A stretch of DNA of 64,000 bases from Aurantimonas sp965217685. GTDB lineage: Bacteria; Pseudomonadota; Alphaproteobacteria; Rhizobiales; Rhizobiaceae. A program made the translations under genes and the position numbers. Of the stretch, positions 16,496-25,031 are shown in pieces; the stretch's first letter is position 1; every line of letters starts with the position of its first letter. Location: contig CBDCIZ010000003.1 in NCBI GenBank assembly GCA_965217685.1, positions 744,001 through 808,000 of the forward strand, read 5' to 3'. Under the pieces are notes generated by a model that did not search any database, had not been told where the DNA came from, and saw only the letters and a list, made by a program, of their open reading frames with translations.

Positions 16496-16954
16496 GATAT
16501 CGACAGACATCACGGCATCTTCATTACAAATGGCGATCGATTCTTCGGTTTGGTCAGCTACGACAGGCATGGTGGCCTCCAGAGTCGATCGGTTGAACAA
16601 CCTCAGTCTGCCAGGGAGCGGTTGCTATCCACCCCATGAGGTCTTTGTTGGAAATAACCCCAGATGCGCAGGTCGGTCCCGAGCGAGTTCAGAAACACGA
16701 CAGCAGGGCCCTACTCTTCGGCTCGCCGTGCTTGCTCGTATGGCCCATCACCACCACGACCCGGCCCACGCCCGCCACGAGGTCCATCGCCCCGCCCATC
16801 CCCTTGGCCAACTCGACAACGACAACCTATTGAGGCCTCATAGCAAAATAATCAGCGACCGCTTCCGGAATCGTCTAAAGGACGGCTGAAACGGGCATCA
16901 GGCGGCATGTCAGCCGCGATTTGAAAGCATGGGGCTAGGAATCTGCGTTTGGCT
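16496..16954. other. Intergenic stretch with one gene relic
   Basis: This gap lies between the convergent dctM and 3-hydroxyacyl-CoA dehydrogenase genes. It contains a CoA-transferase fragment at 16716-16820 on the minus strand. A 33-codon minus-strand frame beginning MPVVADQTEESIAIC near 16573 has a good GGAGG ahead of it, but no recognisable family. Otherwise I see nothing. Confidence 0.4.
16716..16820 (-). pseudogene. Relic of 3-oxoacid CoA-transferase subunit B
   Basis: About 34 codons on the minus strand read VELAKGMGGAMDLVAGVGRV and continue VVVVMGHTSKHGEPK. This is the conserved GMGGAMDLVAGxxRVxVxMEHTxK region of subunit B of acetoacetate/3-oxoacid CoA-transferases. Nothing recognisable flanks it and stops occur nearby, so it is a relic. 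It has the same strand as, and lies just downstream of, the 3-hydroxyacyl-CoA dehydrogenase gene, so it may be what is left of a former operon member. Confidence 0.6.
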
Positions 16955-17905
16955 TTAAATTCCGCCCAGGCGGGAAAGCGCTTTCCCCATCACAACAAAC
17001 TTTCGATCGCGTTCTTCAGTCAATTCACGGATGCTTCTCCCTTTCGTTTCTGCCATCGTCCCGGAGATCAGCGCCTCCCGTAAAGGCGCGTCGAGTTTCG
17101 GCTTCCCAAGGTCATCCCAACGCCGCTGCTGGCTGTCGCCGAGATGATCGAGATAATGGCGGATGCCGCCCTCCCCGCCGCCGAGATGGTAGATCATGTG
17201 CGGCCCGTTGGTCGCCCAGCGCAGGCCCGGGCCGTTGCGCACCGCCGCGTCGATGTCCTCGACCGTCGCGACGCCCTCCGCGACCAGATGCACCGCCTCA
17301 CGGTACAGCGCCGCGCCGAGCCGCCCGGCGATATGGCCCTGGATTTGCTTCTTCAAAAGCACCGGCGACTTGCCGAGGACGGTGTAGAAGGTCATCACGC
17401 GTTCGAGTACCGCTGGGTCTGTCGCTGGCCCTCCTGAAACCTCGACGAGCGGCAGGAGATGCGGCGGATTGAACGGATGGCCGGCGACGCAGCGTTCCGG
17501 ATGGGCCAGGGCCGACTGGATGTCGCCGATCAGAAGCGCCGAGGTCGACGAAGCGAGGATCGCGTCGGGCGCGACGAAGCACTCGATGTCGACGAACAGC
17601 GCCCGCTTGAGATCGATTTTTTCCGGTGCGTTCTCCTGGACCATATGGACGTCGGCGAGTTCCGGACCGGGCACGGAGGCGCAACTCAACCTGCCGAAGT
17701 CCGGCTGACCTTCGGCCTGACCGAGTTCGATCAAGGCGGCCCACATCGTCTCTACGTCGCGGACGAGACGCTCCCGCGCGCCGGGCGATGGATCGATCGC
17801 CAGAACCTCGAGCCCATTGGCGAGAAAGATCGTCGTCCAGCCGGCACCGATCAGCCCTGTGCCGATCACCGCGACCTTTTCGATAGAATTCGTTGCTTCG
17901 CTCAC
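16955..17905 (-). CDS. 3-hydroxyacyl-CoA dehydrogenase family protein (lambda-crystallin/carnitine-dehydrogenase like)
   Basis: A 316-residue NAD-dependent dehydrogenase. The Rossmann motif GTGLIGAGW starts at residue 15, SSTSALLIGDIQ and HPFNPPHLLPLVEVSGG give the catalytic-His domain, and a helical C-terminal domain follows with NGPGLRWATNGP. The single-domain length and the GHPFNPPHLLPLVE wording resemble lambda-crystallin, L-gulonate and carnitine dehydrogenases, which oxidise free 3-hydroxy acids. The GTG start overlaps the TRAP permease stop by four bases. It likely oxidises the imported hydroxy acid or a derivative formed by the AtuA pair. Confidence 0.88.
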   Translation of the reverse strand: MSEATNSIEKVAVIGTGLIGAGWTTIFLANGLEVLAIDPSPGARERLVRDVETMWAALIELGQAEGQPDFGRLSCASVPGPELADVHMVQENAPEKIDLKRALFVDIECFVAPDAILASSTSALLIGDIQSALAHPERCVAGHPFNPPHLLPLVEVSGGPATDPAVLERVMTFYTVLGKSPVLLKKQIQGHIAGRLGAALYREAVHLVAEGVATVEDIDAAVRNGPGLRWATNGPHMIYHLGGGEGGIRHYLDHLGDSQQRRWDDLGKPKLDAPLREALISGTMAETKGRSIRELTEERDRKFVVMGKALSRLGGI

Positions 17906-19815
17906 GGGCGCACCTCGCCGGTCCCGGACTGCGGGATCGTCACTGCCGCAGACGACGTCCCGGCCATGGTCCGCGCCTTCTGGCCGCCGACGAAGAACGC
18001 TCCGGCGAGCAGCGCTGCCGCCGCGATGGGAAGCCCCACCACCGGCACGAAGGCGAGCGCGATGACCATGAGGTAGATCGCGATGTCGAGGACGGGCTGT
18101 CCGAAGAGCGGCATTCGCCCGAGGAGACAGGGAATCGCGATCACCAGGACGAGGCCGGTCATCAAGGCGTCGACGACCGCCATCGTGCCACCCTCGCCGA
18201 TCATGCCGGGATAGAGCAGCAGCAGGAACGGCACGACATAGGTCATCGCCCCGAGCCGAACCGCCTCGCGGGCCGCCGGCAACCAGTTGGTCTGGGCGAT
18301 GCCCGCGGCGACGAAAACCGCCACGCAGACCGGCGGGGTGATGACCGAGATCGTCGCGAAGTAGAAGACGAACATGTGGGCGGCAAGCGGTTCGACGCCG
18401 ACCGCCGTCAGTGCCGGGGCCAGCACCGCGGCGACGAGGACGTAGGCGGCCGTCGTCGGCAGTCCCATGCCAATGATCAGGCAGACGAGCCCGACGATCA
18501 AAGCGACGAGAAAGGTCGAGTTGCCGGCGATCGCGACGATGAGTGAGGACAGCGTCACGCCTATGCCCGTCAGATTGATCATCGCGACGAGGATCTGTGC
18601 GCCGGCCAGCAGCACGCCGATGATGACGAGCCCGCGTCCGGCATCGTCGAGCGAGGCGACGATCTGGCGCCCGATCTGGCGCGGCGAGCGCTGTCCGAGG
18701 CTGACCGCGAGATAGGCGACGAACAGCCCGGCAATGCCGTAGAAGGCCGCCGTCTGCACCGAACGTCCGACGAAAATGCCCAGAAACAGACCGCCGAGCG
18801 CGGCGATGATCGGCAGGACGCGGCGCCATTTGACGATCGTCGCCCAGGCCGGGATCTCGTCCTCGTCGACGATGCGCATGTTGCGCCGCACCGAGACGAC
18901 ATGCACCGTTATGAAGACCGAAAGGTAGAAGAACAGCGCCGGCAGGATCGCCGCGACCATCACGTCGACATAGGAAATGCCGAGGATCTCGGCCATGACG
19001 AAAGCGGCGGCGCCCATGATCGGCGGCGCCAGCTGGCCGCCGGTCGAGGCCACCGCCTCGACGGCCGCGGCGAAGGGCGCCGGGTATTTCAGGCGCTTCA
19101 TCAGCGGGATGGTGAAATTGCCCGTCGTCGCGACGTTGGCGACGGCGCTGCCCGAGACCATGCCGAACAGGCCGGAGGCGATTGTCGCCATCTTCGCCGC
19201 GCCGCCGGGGCTCTTGCCGCCGAGCCGCATGGCGAGGTCCATGAAGGTTTGGCCACCGCCGGTGTTCAGGAGGAACGCGCCGAAGAGGACGAAGGCGGCG
19301 ATGACGGTCGCCGCGACGCTGACGAGCGATCCCCAGATGCCAAGGTCGCCGAGGAACAGCGTCTCGGTGACGAAGTAGGTGTCGAACTGGCGGTGGCCGA
19401 GAAGCCCCGGAATCAGATGGCCGAGAAGCGCATAGGCGAGGCCGACCATCACGAGCGCGGGAAAGATGATGCCGACGACCCGGCGACCGACCTCGAGGAC
19501 GACCACCACCAGGCCGATCGTCATGGCGAGGTCATAGCCGGTCGCCCAGGGCAGGCTGTTCATGATCTCGTCGTAGTGAAGGACGATGTAGCCGCAGGCG
19601 ATCCAGATGACGACCGCCGAGCAGACGTCGACGGCAAGCCCGAGGGGCCGCAGCCGCGACGTCGCAAAGAGCGGATAGAGCAAAAGCCCCAGCGTCACGA
19701 CGAGGCCCAGGAAGACGGCGCGCTGCACGAGGCTCTCGAAGGGCCCGAAGGCCGAGGTGTAAAGGACGAACAGCCCCGTCAGAACGGCGAGTGTCCTCGC
19801 TGCCACGTCACGCAT
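17902..19815 (-). CDS. TRAP transporter fused permease (TAXI/12TM-4TM type)
   Basis: A 637-residue fused DctQ-DctM permease. It shares layout and motifs with the one at 926-2848 (GGAAKMATIASGLFGMVSGS, GGQLAPPIMGAAAFVMAE) and is clearly a paralogue, not a recent duplicate. The preceding TAXI binding-protein gene is separated by 95 bases containing a hairpin. Translation of the downstream dehydrogenase is coupled by a GTGA overlap. Confidence 0.93.
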   Translation of the reverse strand: MRDVAARTLAVLTGLFVLYTSAFGPFESLVQRAVFLGLVVTLGLLLYPLFATSRLRPLGLAVDVCSAVVIWIACGYIVLHYDEIMNSLPWATGYDLAMTIGLVVVVLEVGRRVVGIIFPALVMVGLAYALLGHLIPGLLGHRQFDTYFVTETLFLGDLGIWGSLVSVAATVIAAFVLFGAFLLNTGGGQTFMDLAMRLGGKSPGGAAKMATIASGLFGMVSGSAVANVATTGNFTIPLMKRLKYPAPFAAAVEAVASTGGQLAPPIMGAAAFVMAEILGISYVDVMVAAILPALFFYLSVFITVHVVSVRRNMRIVDEDEIPAWATIVKWRRVLPIIAALGGLFLGIFVGRSVQTAAFYGIAGLFVAYLAVSLGQRSPRQIGRQIVASLDDAGRGLVIIGVLLAGAQILVAMINLTGIGVTLSSLIVAIAGNSTFLVALIVGLVCLIIGMGLPTTAAYVLVAAVLAPALTAVGVEPLAAHMFVFYFATISVITPPVCVAVFVAAGIAQTNWLPAAREAVRLGAMTYVVPFLLLLYPGMIGEGGTMAVVDALMTGLVLVIAIPCLLGRMPLFGQPVLDIAIYLMVIALAFVPVVGLPIAAAALLAGAFFVGGQKARTMAGTSSAAVTIPQSGTGEVRP

Positions 19816-19863
19816 CTCTCAGCCTCCCGAGCCGCATCTGCCGCTGGAAATCACGTATTGGAA

Positions 19864-19897
19864 GGCTCGCCGATCGCCCTGAAGCGACCGGCGAGCC
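19864..19897 (-). terminator. Hairpin between second TAXI binding-protein and permease genes
   Basis: GGCTCGCCG pairs with CGGCGAGCC and the stem continues inward as TCGC/GCGA after one mismatch, around a six-base CCTGAA loop. That makes about 13 pairs. It lies 13 bases after the binding-protein stop. No T-tract follows in the direction of transcription. Confidence 0.55.
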
Positions 19898-19910
19898 CCG
19901 TTTTGATGCC

Positions 19911-20897
19911 TCAGTCCACCTGTGGGCGAAGCTGCTCCGGAATCGCGACGCCGTTTTCTTCGAAGTAGCGTGCTGCCCCCGGATGCAGCGGCACGGTCGC
20001 GTACTGTATGGTCAGCGCGGCGAGATCGACGCCCTTCAGCGAGGCGAGCGCATTGGCCTGAACGGTTTTGTCCTCCATCGCCGCCTTGGTGATCTGGTAG
20101 GCCGTTTCCTCGTCCATATCGGGACTGGCGGACACTGCGAGCGCGAAGCTCCAGGTCTTGTAGGGCGGGATGCCCTCGCCGGCCTTCGCCATCTCGACGA
20201 CGGAGATGTCCTTCATCTTGTCCTTCAGCGTCTCGGCCTGGTCGTCCGAGAGCGAGATCACCGAGATCGGCGTGAAGGTGTTGATGTCGAGCGAGGACGC
20301 GTCGAGGCGGTCGCCGGCTCCCGACTTCACGTAGCCGACGATCCGGTTGTCCTTGACCTGATCGACGACGTCTGTGGTCGATCCACGAACGATCTCGGGC
20401 GAGATGCCGAGCATCTTGAATACGGCTTCGGCGGTGGCTTCCGTCGCTGAGCCTCGAATGCCGGGGTTGAAGCGCTTGCCGTCCAGATCGGAGAGTTCGG
20501 CAACGCCCGCATCCTTGCGCACGACGACGTTCTGCGGGGCCGGCGAATACACGAACAGGAGCGGCGCCTTCTGCTTCTTGCCCTCGAACTCGTTGGTGCC
20601 CTCGAAGGCGTGCTGAACGACGTTGGTCGTCACCAGACCGAGATCGACCTGGCCGCGCTGCATGCGGCGCAGATTGTCGAGCGTCGCGCCGGTCTCGGCG
20701 ACCGACGCCGTGACGCCCGGCACCTTGTCGTTGATCAGCTGGCCGAGGGCAACGAAATAGCCGTACTGGCTGGACGAGGCCGAGGTCGAGCCGATCAGCA
20801 GGCGCTTGTCCTGGGCGCTCACCGAATCTGTTGTCGAAAGCGCGGTCGTCAGCACGAAGGCTGCCATCGCGGCGGTGGTGAAGATGGATCGTTTCAT
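19911..20897 (-). CDS. TAXI family TRAP transporter solute-binding protein
   Basis: A 328-residue periplasmic binding protein from the ATG at 20897 (signal peptide MKRSIFTTAAMAAFVLTTAL, cleaved near VSAQD). The mature N-terminus, LLIGSTSASSSQYGYFVALG, and NLRRMQRGQVDLGLVTTNV are TAXI signatures and are homologous to the protein at 2902-3864. The start codon overlaps the stop of the AtuA-like gene by four bases (ATGA). The tight coupling to atuA-like genes points to uptake of the AtuA substrate. Confidence 0.92.
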   Translation of the reverse strand: MKRSIFTTAAMAAFVLTTALSTTDSVSAQDKRLLIGSTSASSSQYGYFVALGQLINDKVPGVTASVAETGATLDNLRRMQRGQVDLGLVTTNVVQHAFEGTNEFEGKKQKAPLLFVYSPAPQNVVVRKDAGVAELSDLDGKRFNPGIRGSATEATAEAVFKMLGISPEIVRGSTTDVVDQVKDNRIVGYVKSGAGDRLDASSLDINTFTPISVISLSDDQAETLKDKMKDISVVEMAKAGEGIPPYKTWSFALAVSASPDMDEETAYQITKAAMEDKTVQANALASLKGVDLAALTIQYATVPLHPGAARYFEENGVAIPEQLRPQVD

Positions 20898-21298
20898 GGT
20901 TTCTCCTCTCTGAGATCTTCGATTTGCCCTATCGTTTCCTCTTTGACCTCGATTCTCATTTCGAGCAGACGGAACGACAGGCTCTTCCCGTGGCCGTCGA
21001 GATTGAGGCTGGCATTGACGCCACCGTCGAGAACCCGGTCGAGCACGAAATTGAGGGCGCAAAGGTGCGGCAGTTCATAGCGCACGATGTCGGCAGGGCA
21101 GCGCTCGGCGAAGAGGTGGCGCACACGCTCCACGGTGACGGCCTCGAGCAGCAGCGGGTAGAATTCCGGTCGGTACGCGATGACGGAAACGTTCAACCGG
21201 TCGCCCTTGTCGCCGGCACGGCTGTGGGCGAGCGCATGCAGCGCAACGGTCCGTGTCGGCGCGCGTGTGATGTTGGTGCGAGTGGCAACCGTATCCAT
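20894..21298 (-). CDS. AtuA-like small protein (AtuA C-terminal/ferredoxin-fold domain)
   Basis: A 134-residue protein with LHALAHSRAGDKGDRLNVSV near 21-40, the hallmark of the small domain that is either fused to or encoded next to AtuA. SRAGDKG(D/N) is strictly conserved in the family. The C-terminal half (CALNFVLDRVLDGGVNASLN, LDGHGKSLSFRLLEM) is also typical. Acyclic terpene utilisation AtuA proteins are known from citronellol/geraniol catabolism, but their exact chemistry is poorly defined. It overlaps atuA by one base and the TAXI gene by four, so the three are translated as a unit. Confidence 0.85.
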   Translation of the reverse strand: MDTVATRTNITRAPTRTVALHALAHSRAGDKGDRLNVSVIAYRPEFYPLLLEAVTVERVRHLFAERCPADIVRYELPHLCALNFVLDRVLDGGVNASLNLDGHGKSLSFRLLEMRIEVKEETIGQIEDLREEKP

Positions 21299-22653
21299 CA
21301 GGCGCTTCCGTAAAACCGGTAGGATGGCGAGACGTTTTCGCGCGGCACAAGGACCGACCCGGTCGAGACCCGCGAGCGAACGCTCGTGCGAACGCCGCCG
21401 CCGCCGGCCGGACCGCAGGTATAAAGCGCGCCGACCTCGTAGACCGCGGCCTCGACCGCCTTCCTGTCCTTCGACGCGACAGCGATCCGCAGCCTGACGT
21501 CGCGGCTGTCGGCGAGGTCCCGTTCCCGCAGGACCGCCCCGCCGTCGTCGGCGAAGAGGCTGATCGAGCCGATCAGGTCGCCGCGGAATTTCAGCGCCGG
21601 ATCGACGCGGCTCCGCACGGTCGCCAGCGCCGCCTTCGCCCGTGCCAGGGCGTTCGGCCCCGCATAGGAAATCTCTCCCTCGCCGATGAAACCGCCATCG
21701 TAGCAGACCGTCGCCTTAAGGGTTTCGGGCCTCTTGCGGCCTCGCGCGCCGGAGACTGCGACGCGATCGCGGCCGATCTGGCGCACCTCGACGCCCGTCA
21801 GGTCGAGAACGACGTCGGGCGTCAGATAGGCAGAGGGATCATGGATCTCGTAAAGGAGTTGCTCCTTGACCGTGCGCTCGGTGACGCAGCCGCCGGTCCC
21901 GGCGGCTTTCGTGACGACGAGAGCGCCGTCAGGGCCGATCTCGCAGATCGGAAAACCGATCGTGGCGAGACCATTCACGTCCTTGAAGCCCGGATCGCAG
22001 AAATAGCCGCCGGTCACCTGCGCTCCGCATTCGAGGAGATGCCCGGCAGCCGTTGCCGCCGCGATCAGGTCGCAGTTCTCGAAGTCCCAGCCGAAATGAG
22101 CGGCGATCGGCCCGACTGCGAGCGCCGGATCGGCCACCCGTCCGGTGACGACGACATCGGCGCCGCTCAACAACGCAGCGGCGATCTCTCGCGCACCGAG
22201 ATAGGCGTTGGCGCTGATCACCTGCTCGCCGGTTGGAACACCCGTGGCAAGCAGGCGCGCAAGCTCGTAATCCAAGCCATCCGAAACGAGGTCATCGCCG
22301 GAAACGACCGCAATCCTCGGCAGGCGGCAACCAAGCCGAAAGGCAAGATCGGCGATCGCCACCGCCGCGCCTTCGGGGTCGGCGGCGCCGAAATTCCCGA
22401 CGATGCGGATATCGTTGTCGAGGCAAGCACCGAGAACCGACGAGAGACGCTCGACCAGATGAGCGTCGTAGCCAATACGCCCGGCCCCGCGCTCCAGCTG
22501 TGCGAGCGCCAGTGTGCGCTCGGCGAGCGTCTCGAACATTAGGCAAGCCGGTCCGCCAGCTTCTACCAGCGCGTCGACGACGGACACGGCCGCGTCGAGG
22601 CGATCGCCGCTGAATCCTGCGCCGCAGCCAACCCGAAAGACGGGTTCCGCCAT
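21298..22653 (-). CDS. AtuA family protein (acyclic terpene utilisation, DUF1446)
   Basis: A 451-residue protein matching the main AtuA domain: FRVGCGAGFSGDRLDAAVSV at the start, DNDIRIVGNFGAADPEGAA near 80-98, GREIAAALLSGADVVVTGRVADPAL-type glycine loops near 170, and GGYFCDPGFKDVNGLATIGF. I chose the ATG at 22653 because GGGAGA sits nine bases ahead; a TTG at 22668 is the alternative. It is the first gene of the operon and faces a LysR gene. Homologues act in branched or terpenoid acid breakdown, but a reaction has not been firmly assigned. Context (TAXI uptake, hydroxyacyl dehydrogenase) fits catabolism of a hydroxy acid. Confidence 0.87.
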   Translation of the reverse strand: MAEPVFRVGCGAGFSGDRLDAAVSVVDALVEAGGPACLMFETLAERTLALAQLERGAGRIGYDAHLVERLSSVLGACLDNDIRIVGNFGAADPEGAAVAIADLAFRLGCRLPRIAVVSGDDLVSDGLDYELARLLATGVPTGEQVISANAYLGAREIAAALLSGADVVVTGRVADPALAVGPIAAHFGWDFENCDLIAAATAAGHLLECGAQVTGGYFCDPGFKDVNGLATIGFPICEIGPDGALVVTKAAGTGGCVTERTVKEQLLYEIHDPSAYLTPDVVLDLTGVEVRQIGRDRVAVSGARGRKRPETLKATVCYDGGFIGEGEISYAGPNALARAKAALATVRSRVDPALKFRGDLIGSISLFADDGGAVLRERDLADSRDVRLRIAVASKDRKAVEAAVYEVGALYTCGPAGGGGVRTSVRSRVSTGSVLVPRENVSPSYRFYGSA

Positions 22654-22766
22654 CCAATTTTCTCCCAAGCCGGCACCGAAATTAATCTCGGATGGTCTCC
22701 TCGCTTTTCAGGGTTCGTTGATTTGGTCTATTTGTCGAATTGAATGATTAAATGGATTGATTTGCT

Positions 22767-23717
22767 TTGCTTATAAACGCGCAATTTCGCCAAGTGCGGG
22801 CGTTCCTCGAGCTTTCGCGTGTCCTGAGCTTCGGCGAGGCGGCGGCGCGGGTTGGGCTATCGCAGCCGGCTTTCAGCCTCTCAATCCAAAAGCTGGAAGA
22901 AGCGATCGGCGCCCGACTTTTCGACCGCACGTCGCGGACCGTCTCGCTCACGAGAGAGGGCGAGGCGTTTCTGCCCCTCGCCCGGCGCCTTGCCGCGACC
23001 TGGGACGAGACCTTCGAGGAGATGGCCGATCTCGTCGCCGTACGGCGCGGCCGGGTGGCGCTGGCCGCACTTCCCTCGCTGGCCGCGCGTATTCTGCCGG
23101 AGGCGGTGAGCCGCTTTGCCCGCTCCCACCCGAACGTGTCGATCCGCATTGCCGACGTGCTGCATGGCGCCGTCGTCGATCTCGTCCTCGCCGGCCGCGT
23201 CGACTACGGGTTCTCGGTCGAGCCGGAGAACCAGGACGAACTGACCTTCACGCCACTGGTCCGCGACCGGTTCGTGGCGATCCTGCGCGACGACGATCCG
23301 CTGGCCGCCCGCCAGCGGCTCGAATGGGACGAACTCATCACCCAGCCGCTCGTCACCATGACCGGCGTCACCAGCGTTCGCCGCCGCCTGGATGCCTCGA
23401 TTTTCGGACGCCGCGTGCCGACAATCGTCGCCGAGGTCAACCAGCTGGCGACCGTTTCAGGCCTCGTTCTAGCCGGCTTCGGCGTCTCCGCGCTGCCGGC
23501 CCTCTGCCTGCCGGTCGTCATGCAACCCGGTCTCGCATGGATAGCACTCGAAGAACCCGTCGCCGAACGCACTCTCGGCCTCGTCCATCGCCGCAAGCAG
23601 AGCTTTTCGGTCGCTGCCCGGACTTTCCTTCGGGAGCTCCGCGGCCTGCCGGAAAGTCCCGTCCTGACCGAACTCGGCGACCAAGTCCGCTTCGAACCGG
23701 TCAGGGGCCGCGCTTGA
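22767..23717 (+). CDS. LysR family transcriptional regulator
   Basis: A 316-residue LysR protein with the N-terminal helix-turn-helix (FLELSRVLSFGEAAARVGLS, QPAFSLSIQKLEEAIGARLF) and a type 2 periplasmic-binding-like effector domain from about residue 90. The start is a TTG at 22767, because an in-frame stop lies nine bases upstream and the protein begins normally there (MLINAQFRQVRAFLE). It is divergent from the AtuA-TAXI operon with 113 bases between, the classic arrangement for activation of that operon by an imported or derived effector. Confidence 0.88.
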   Translation: MLINAQFRQVRAFLELSRVLSFGEAAARVGLSQPAFSLSIQKLEEAIGARLFDRTSRTVSLTREGEAFLPLARRLAATWDETFEEMADLVAVRRGRVALAALPSLAARILPEAVSRFARSHPNVSIRIADVLHGAVVDLVLAGRVDYGFSVEPENQDELTFTPLVRDRFVAILRDDDPLAARQRLEWDELITQPLVTMTGVTSVRRRLDASIFGRRVPTIVAEVNQLATVSGLVLAGFGVSALPALCLPVVMQPGLAWIALEEPVAERTLGLVHRRKQSFSVAARTFLRELRGLPESPVLTELGDQVRFEPVRGRA

Positions 23718-24001
23718 CGCGGGGCGCCGTGACAGGCGAATGCGCGGGGCAAGCCGGTCGATTCTCGATTTGGCCTGAGGTCTGATTCAGGGTGATACCG
23801 CCATGATAACTGCCGATTCAGACGCAACCCAATGTCGACCGTCAACAATTGGTCAGCCCCCAGTTATAAAATCACCGGTTTCTCCCGACGATCGAGCGCA
23901 TCGTAGCGCGGCGGCACAAGTCAGCGAATATGTTGTCTCCAGAACTGCGTCGCTTGTCGATGGCTCAACGAGCGGTCGTGTTGGAGCCGTAAACGATTGC
24001 A
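23718..24001. other. Intergenic stretch between convergent LysR and oxidoreductase genes
   Basis: I see no gene and no strong hairpin with a T-tract here. It is somewhat less G+C-rich than its flanks. Confidence 0.4.
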
Positions 24002-25003
24002 TCAGCCGACCGCCAACACAATCTTCCCGAAATGCTCGCCGCGCTCCAGTTCCGCGTGAGCCTGGCAAACCTCTTCCAATGTATGTGTCGACTGAATGAC
24101 CGGGCCGACGGTTCCCGCCTCGATCAGCGGCCAGACATGCTCGCGCAGATCTTTCGCAATCCGCCCCTTTGCTGCCTTCGATTGGGGGCGGAGCGTGCTG
24201 CCGCAGAGCGTTTGCCTGCGACGCATCATCTTTTCGATGTCGATCTCGCCCTTGCCACCACCAAGGAAAGATATGACGACCAGCCGACCATCGTCACCGA
24301 GGCATTCCAGGTTTCGGGCGAGATAGTCGGCGCAAACGATGTCGAGGATGACGTCCACGCCTTTGCCGCCGGTCTCCTCGAACACCCTCTTCTCGAAGGC
24401 TTCGCGCTTGTAATCAATCGCCACGTCCGCTCCGAGATCGAGGCACTTTTCGATTTTGCGGGGCGTACCCGCCGTGGTCAGGACACGCGCGCCGAATGCC
24501 TTGGCGAGTCCTATGGCCGTTGTTCCGATGCCACTGGCACCGCCGTGAACGAGAACGGTTTCGCCTTCATGGAGCCGTCCGATGGAGAACAGGTTCGTCC
24601 AGACGGTGAAGTGGGTTTCCGGAACGGCGGCAGCCTCGACAAATGACAATCGAGAGGGTTTCGGAAGCATCTGCTCAACGGGCACGACGCAGTATTCGGC
24701 ATAACCTCCGCCGGCGACGAGTGCGCAAACTTCTTCGTCGACAATGGCGTCGTTTCCGCCTGCGCCGACGGCCGCCACGATGCCGGAAATCTCCAGACCG
24801 AGGATATCGGTCGTACCCGGCGGCGGAGCGTAGTTGCCCTGCCGCTGCTTCAGGTCCGGGCGGTTGATCCCAGCGGCCATGACCTTGACGAGCACTTCAC
24901 CCTCCGCAGGTGCTGGCACTGGCATCGATCGGACCTCGAGCACCTCGGGCCCACCGGGCTGGCGCGCGACGATCGCCCGCATCATTGCAGGAATCGTTGA
25001 CAT
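24002..25003 (-). CDS. NAD(P)H:quinone oxidoreductase (PIG3/zeta-crystallin-type MDR)
   Basis: A 333-residue medium-chain dehydrogenase/reductase without zinc ligands. The N-terminal GroES-like part reads MRAIVARQPGGPEVLEVRS and GINRPDLKQRQGNYAPPPG, the typical PIG3 string. The nucleotide motif GGASGIGTTAIGLAKAFGA lies near 150-168. Such enzymes reduce quinones or enoyl compounds with NADPH. It is the last gene of the large IclR-led operon, 28 bases after the SDR gene, and may act on a conjugated intermediate of that pathway or serve in general redox protection. Confidence 0.9.
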   Translation of the reverse strand: MSTIPAMMRAIVARQPGGPEVLEVRSMPVPAPAEGEVLVKVMAAGINRPDLKQRQGNYAPPPGTTDILGLEISGIVAAVGAGGNDAIVDEEVCALVAGGGYAEYCVVPVEQMLPKPSRLSFVEAAAVPETHFTVWTNLFSIGRLHEGETVLVHGGASGIGTTAIGLAKAFGARVLTTAGTPRKIEKCLDLGADVAIDYKREAFEKRVFEETGGKGVDVILDIVCADYLARNLECLGDDGRLVVISFLGGGKGEIDIEKMMRRRQTLCGSTLRPQSKAAKGRIAKDLREHVWPLIEAGTVGPVIQSTHTLEEVCQAHAELERGEHFGKIVLAVG

Positions 25004-25031
25004 GGCTGATTCTCCGTTCAGGGTATGGCGA

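Noticed and set aside
15121..16596. 491-codon plus-strand frame over dctM
   Set aside because: Out-of-frame shadow of dctQ/dctM with an Arg-rich composition and no domain.
16902..16917. GCGGC/GCCGC hairpin after the 3-hydroxyacyl-CoA dehydrogenase gene
   Set aside because: Five-base stem without T-tract; expected by chance in GC-rich DNA.
18901..19968. 355-codon plus-strand frame opposite the TAXI permease
   Set aside because: Same kind of GC shadow; no start site and no recognisable domain.
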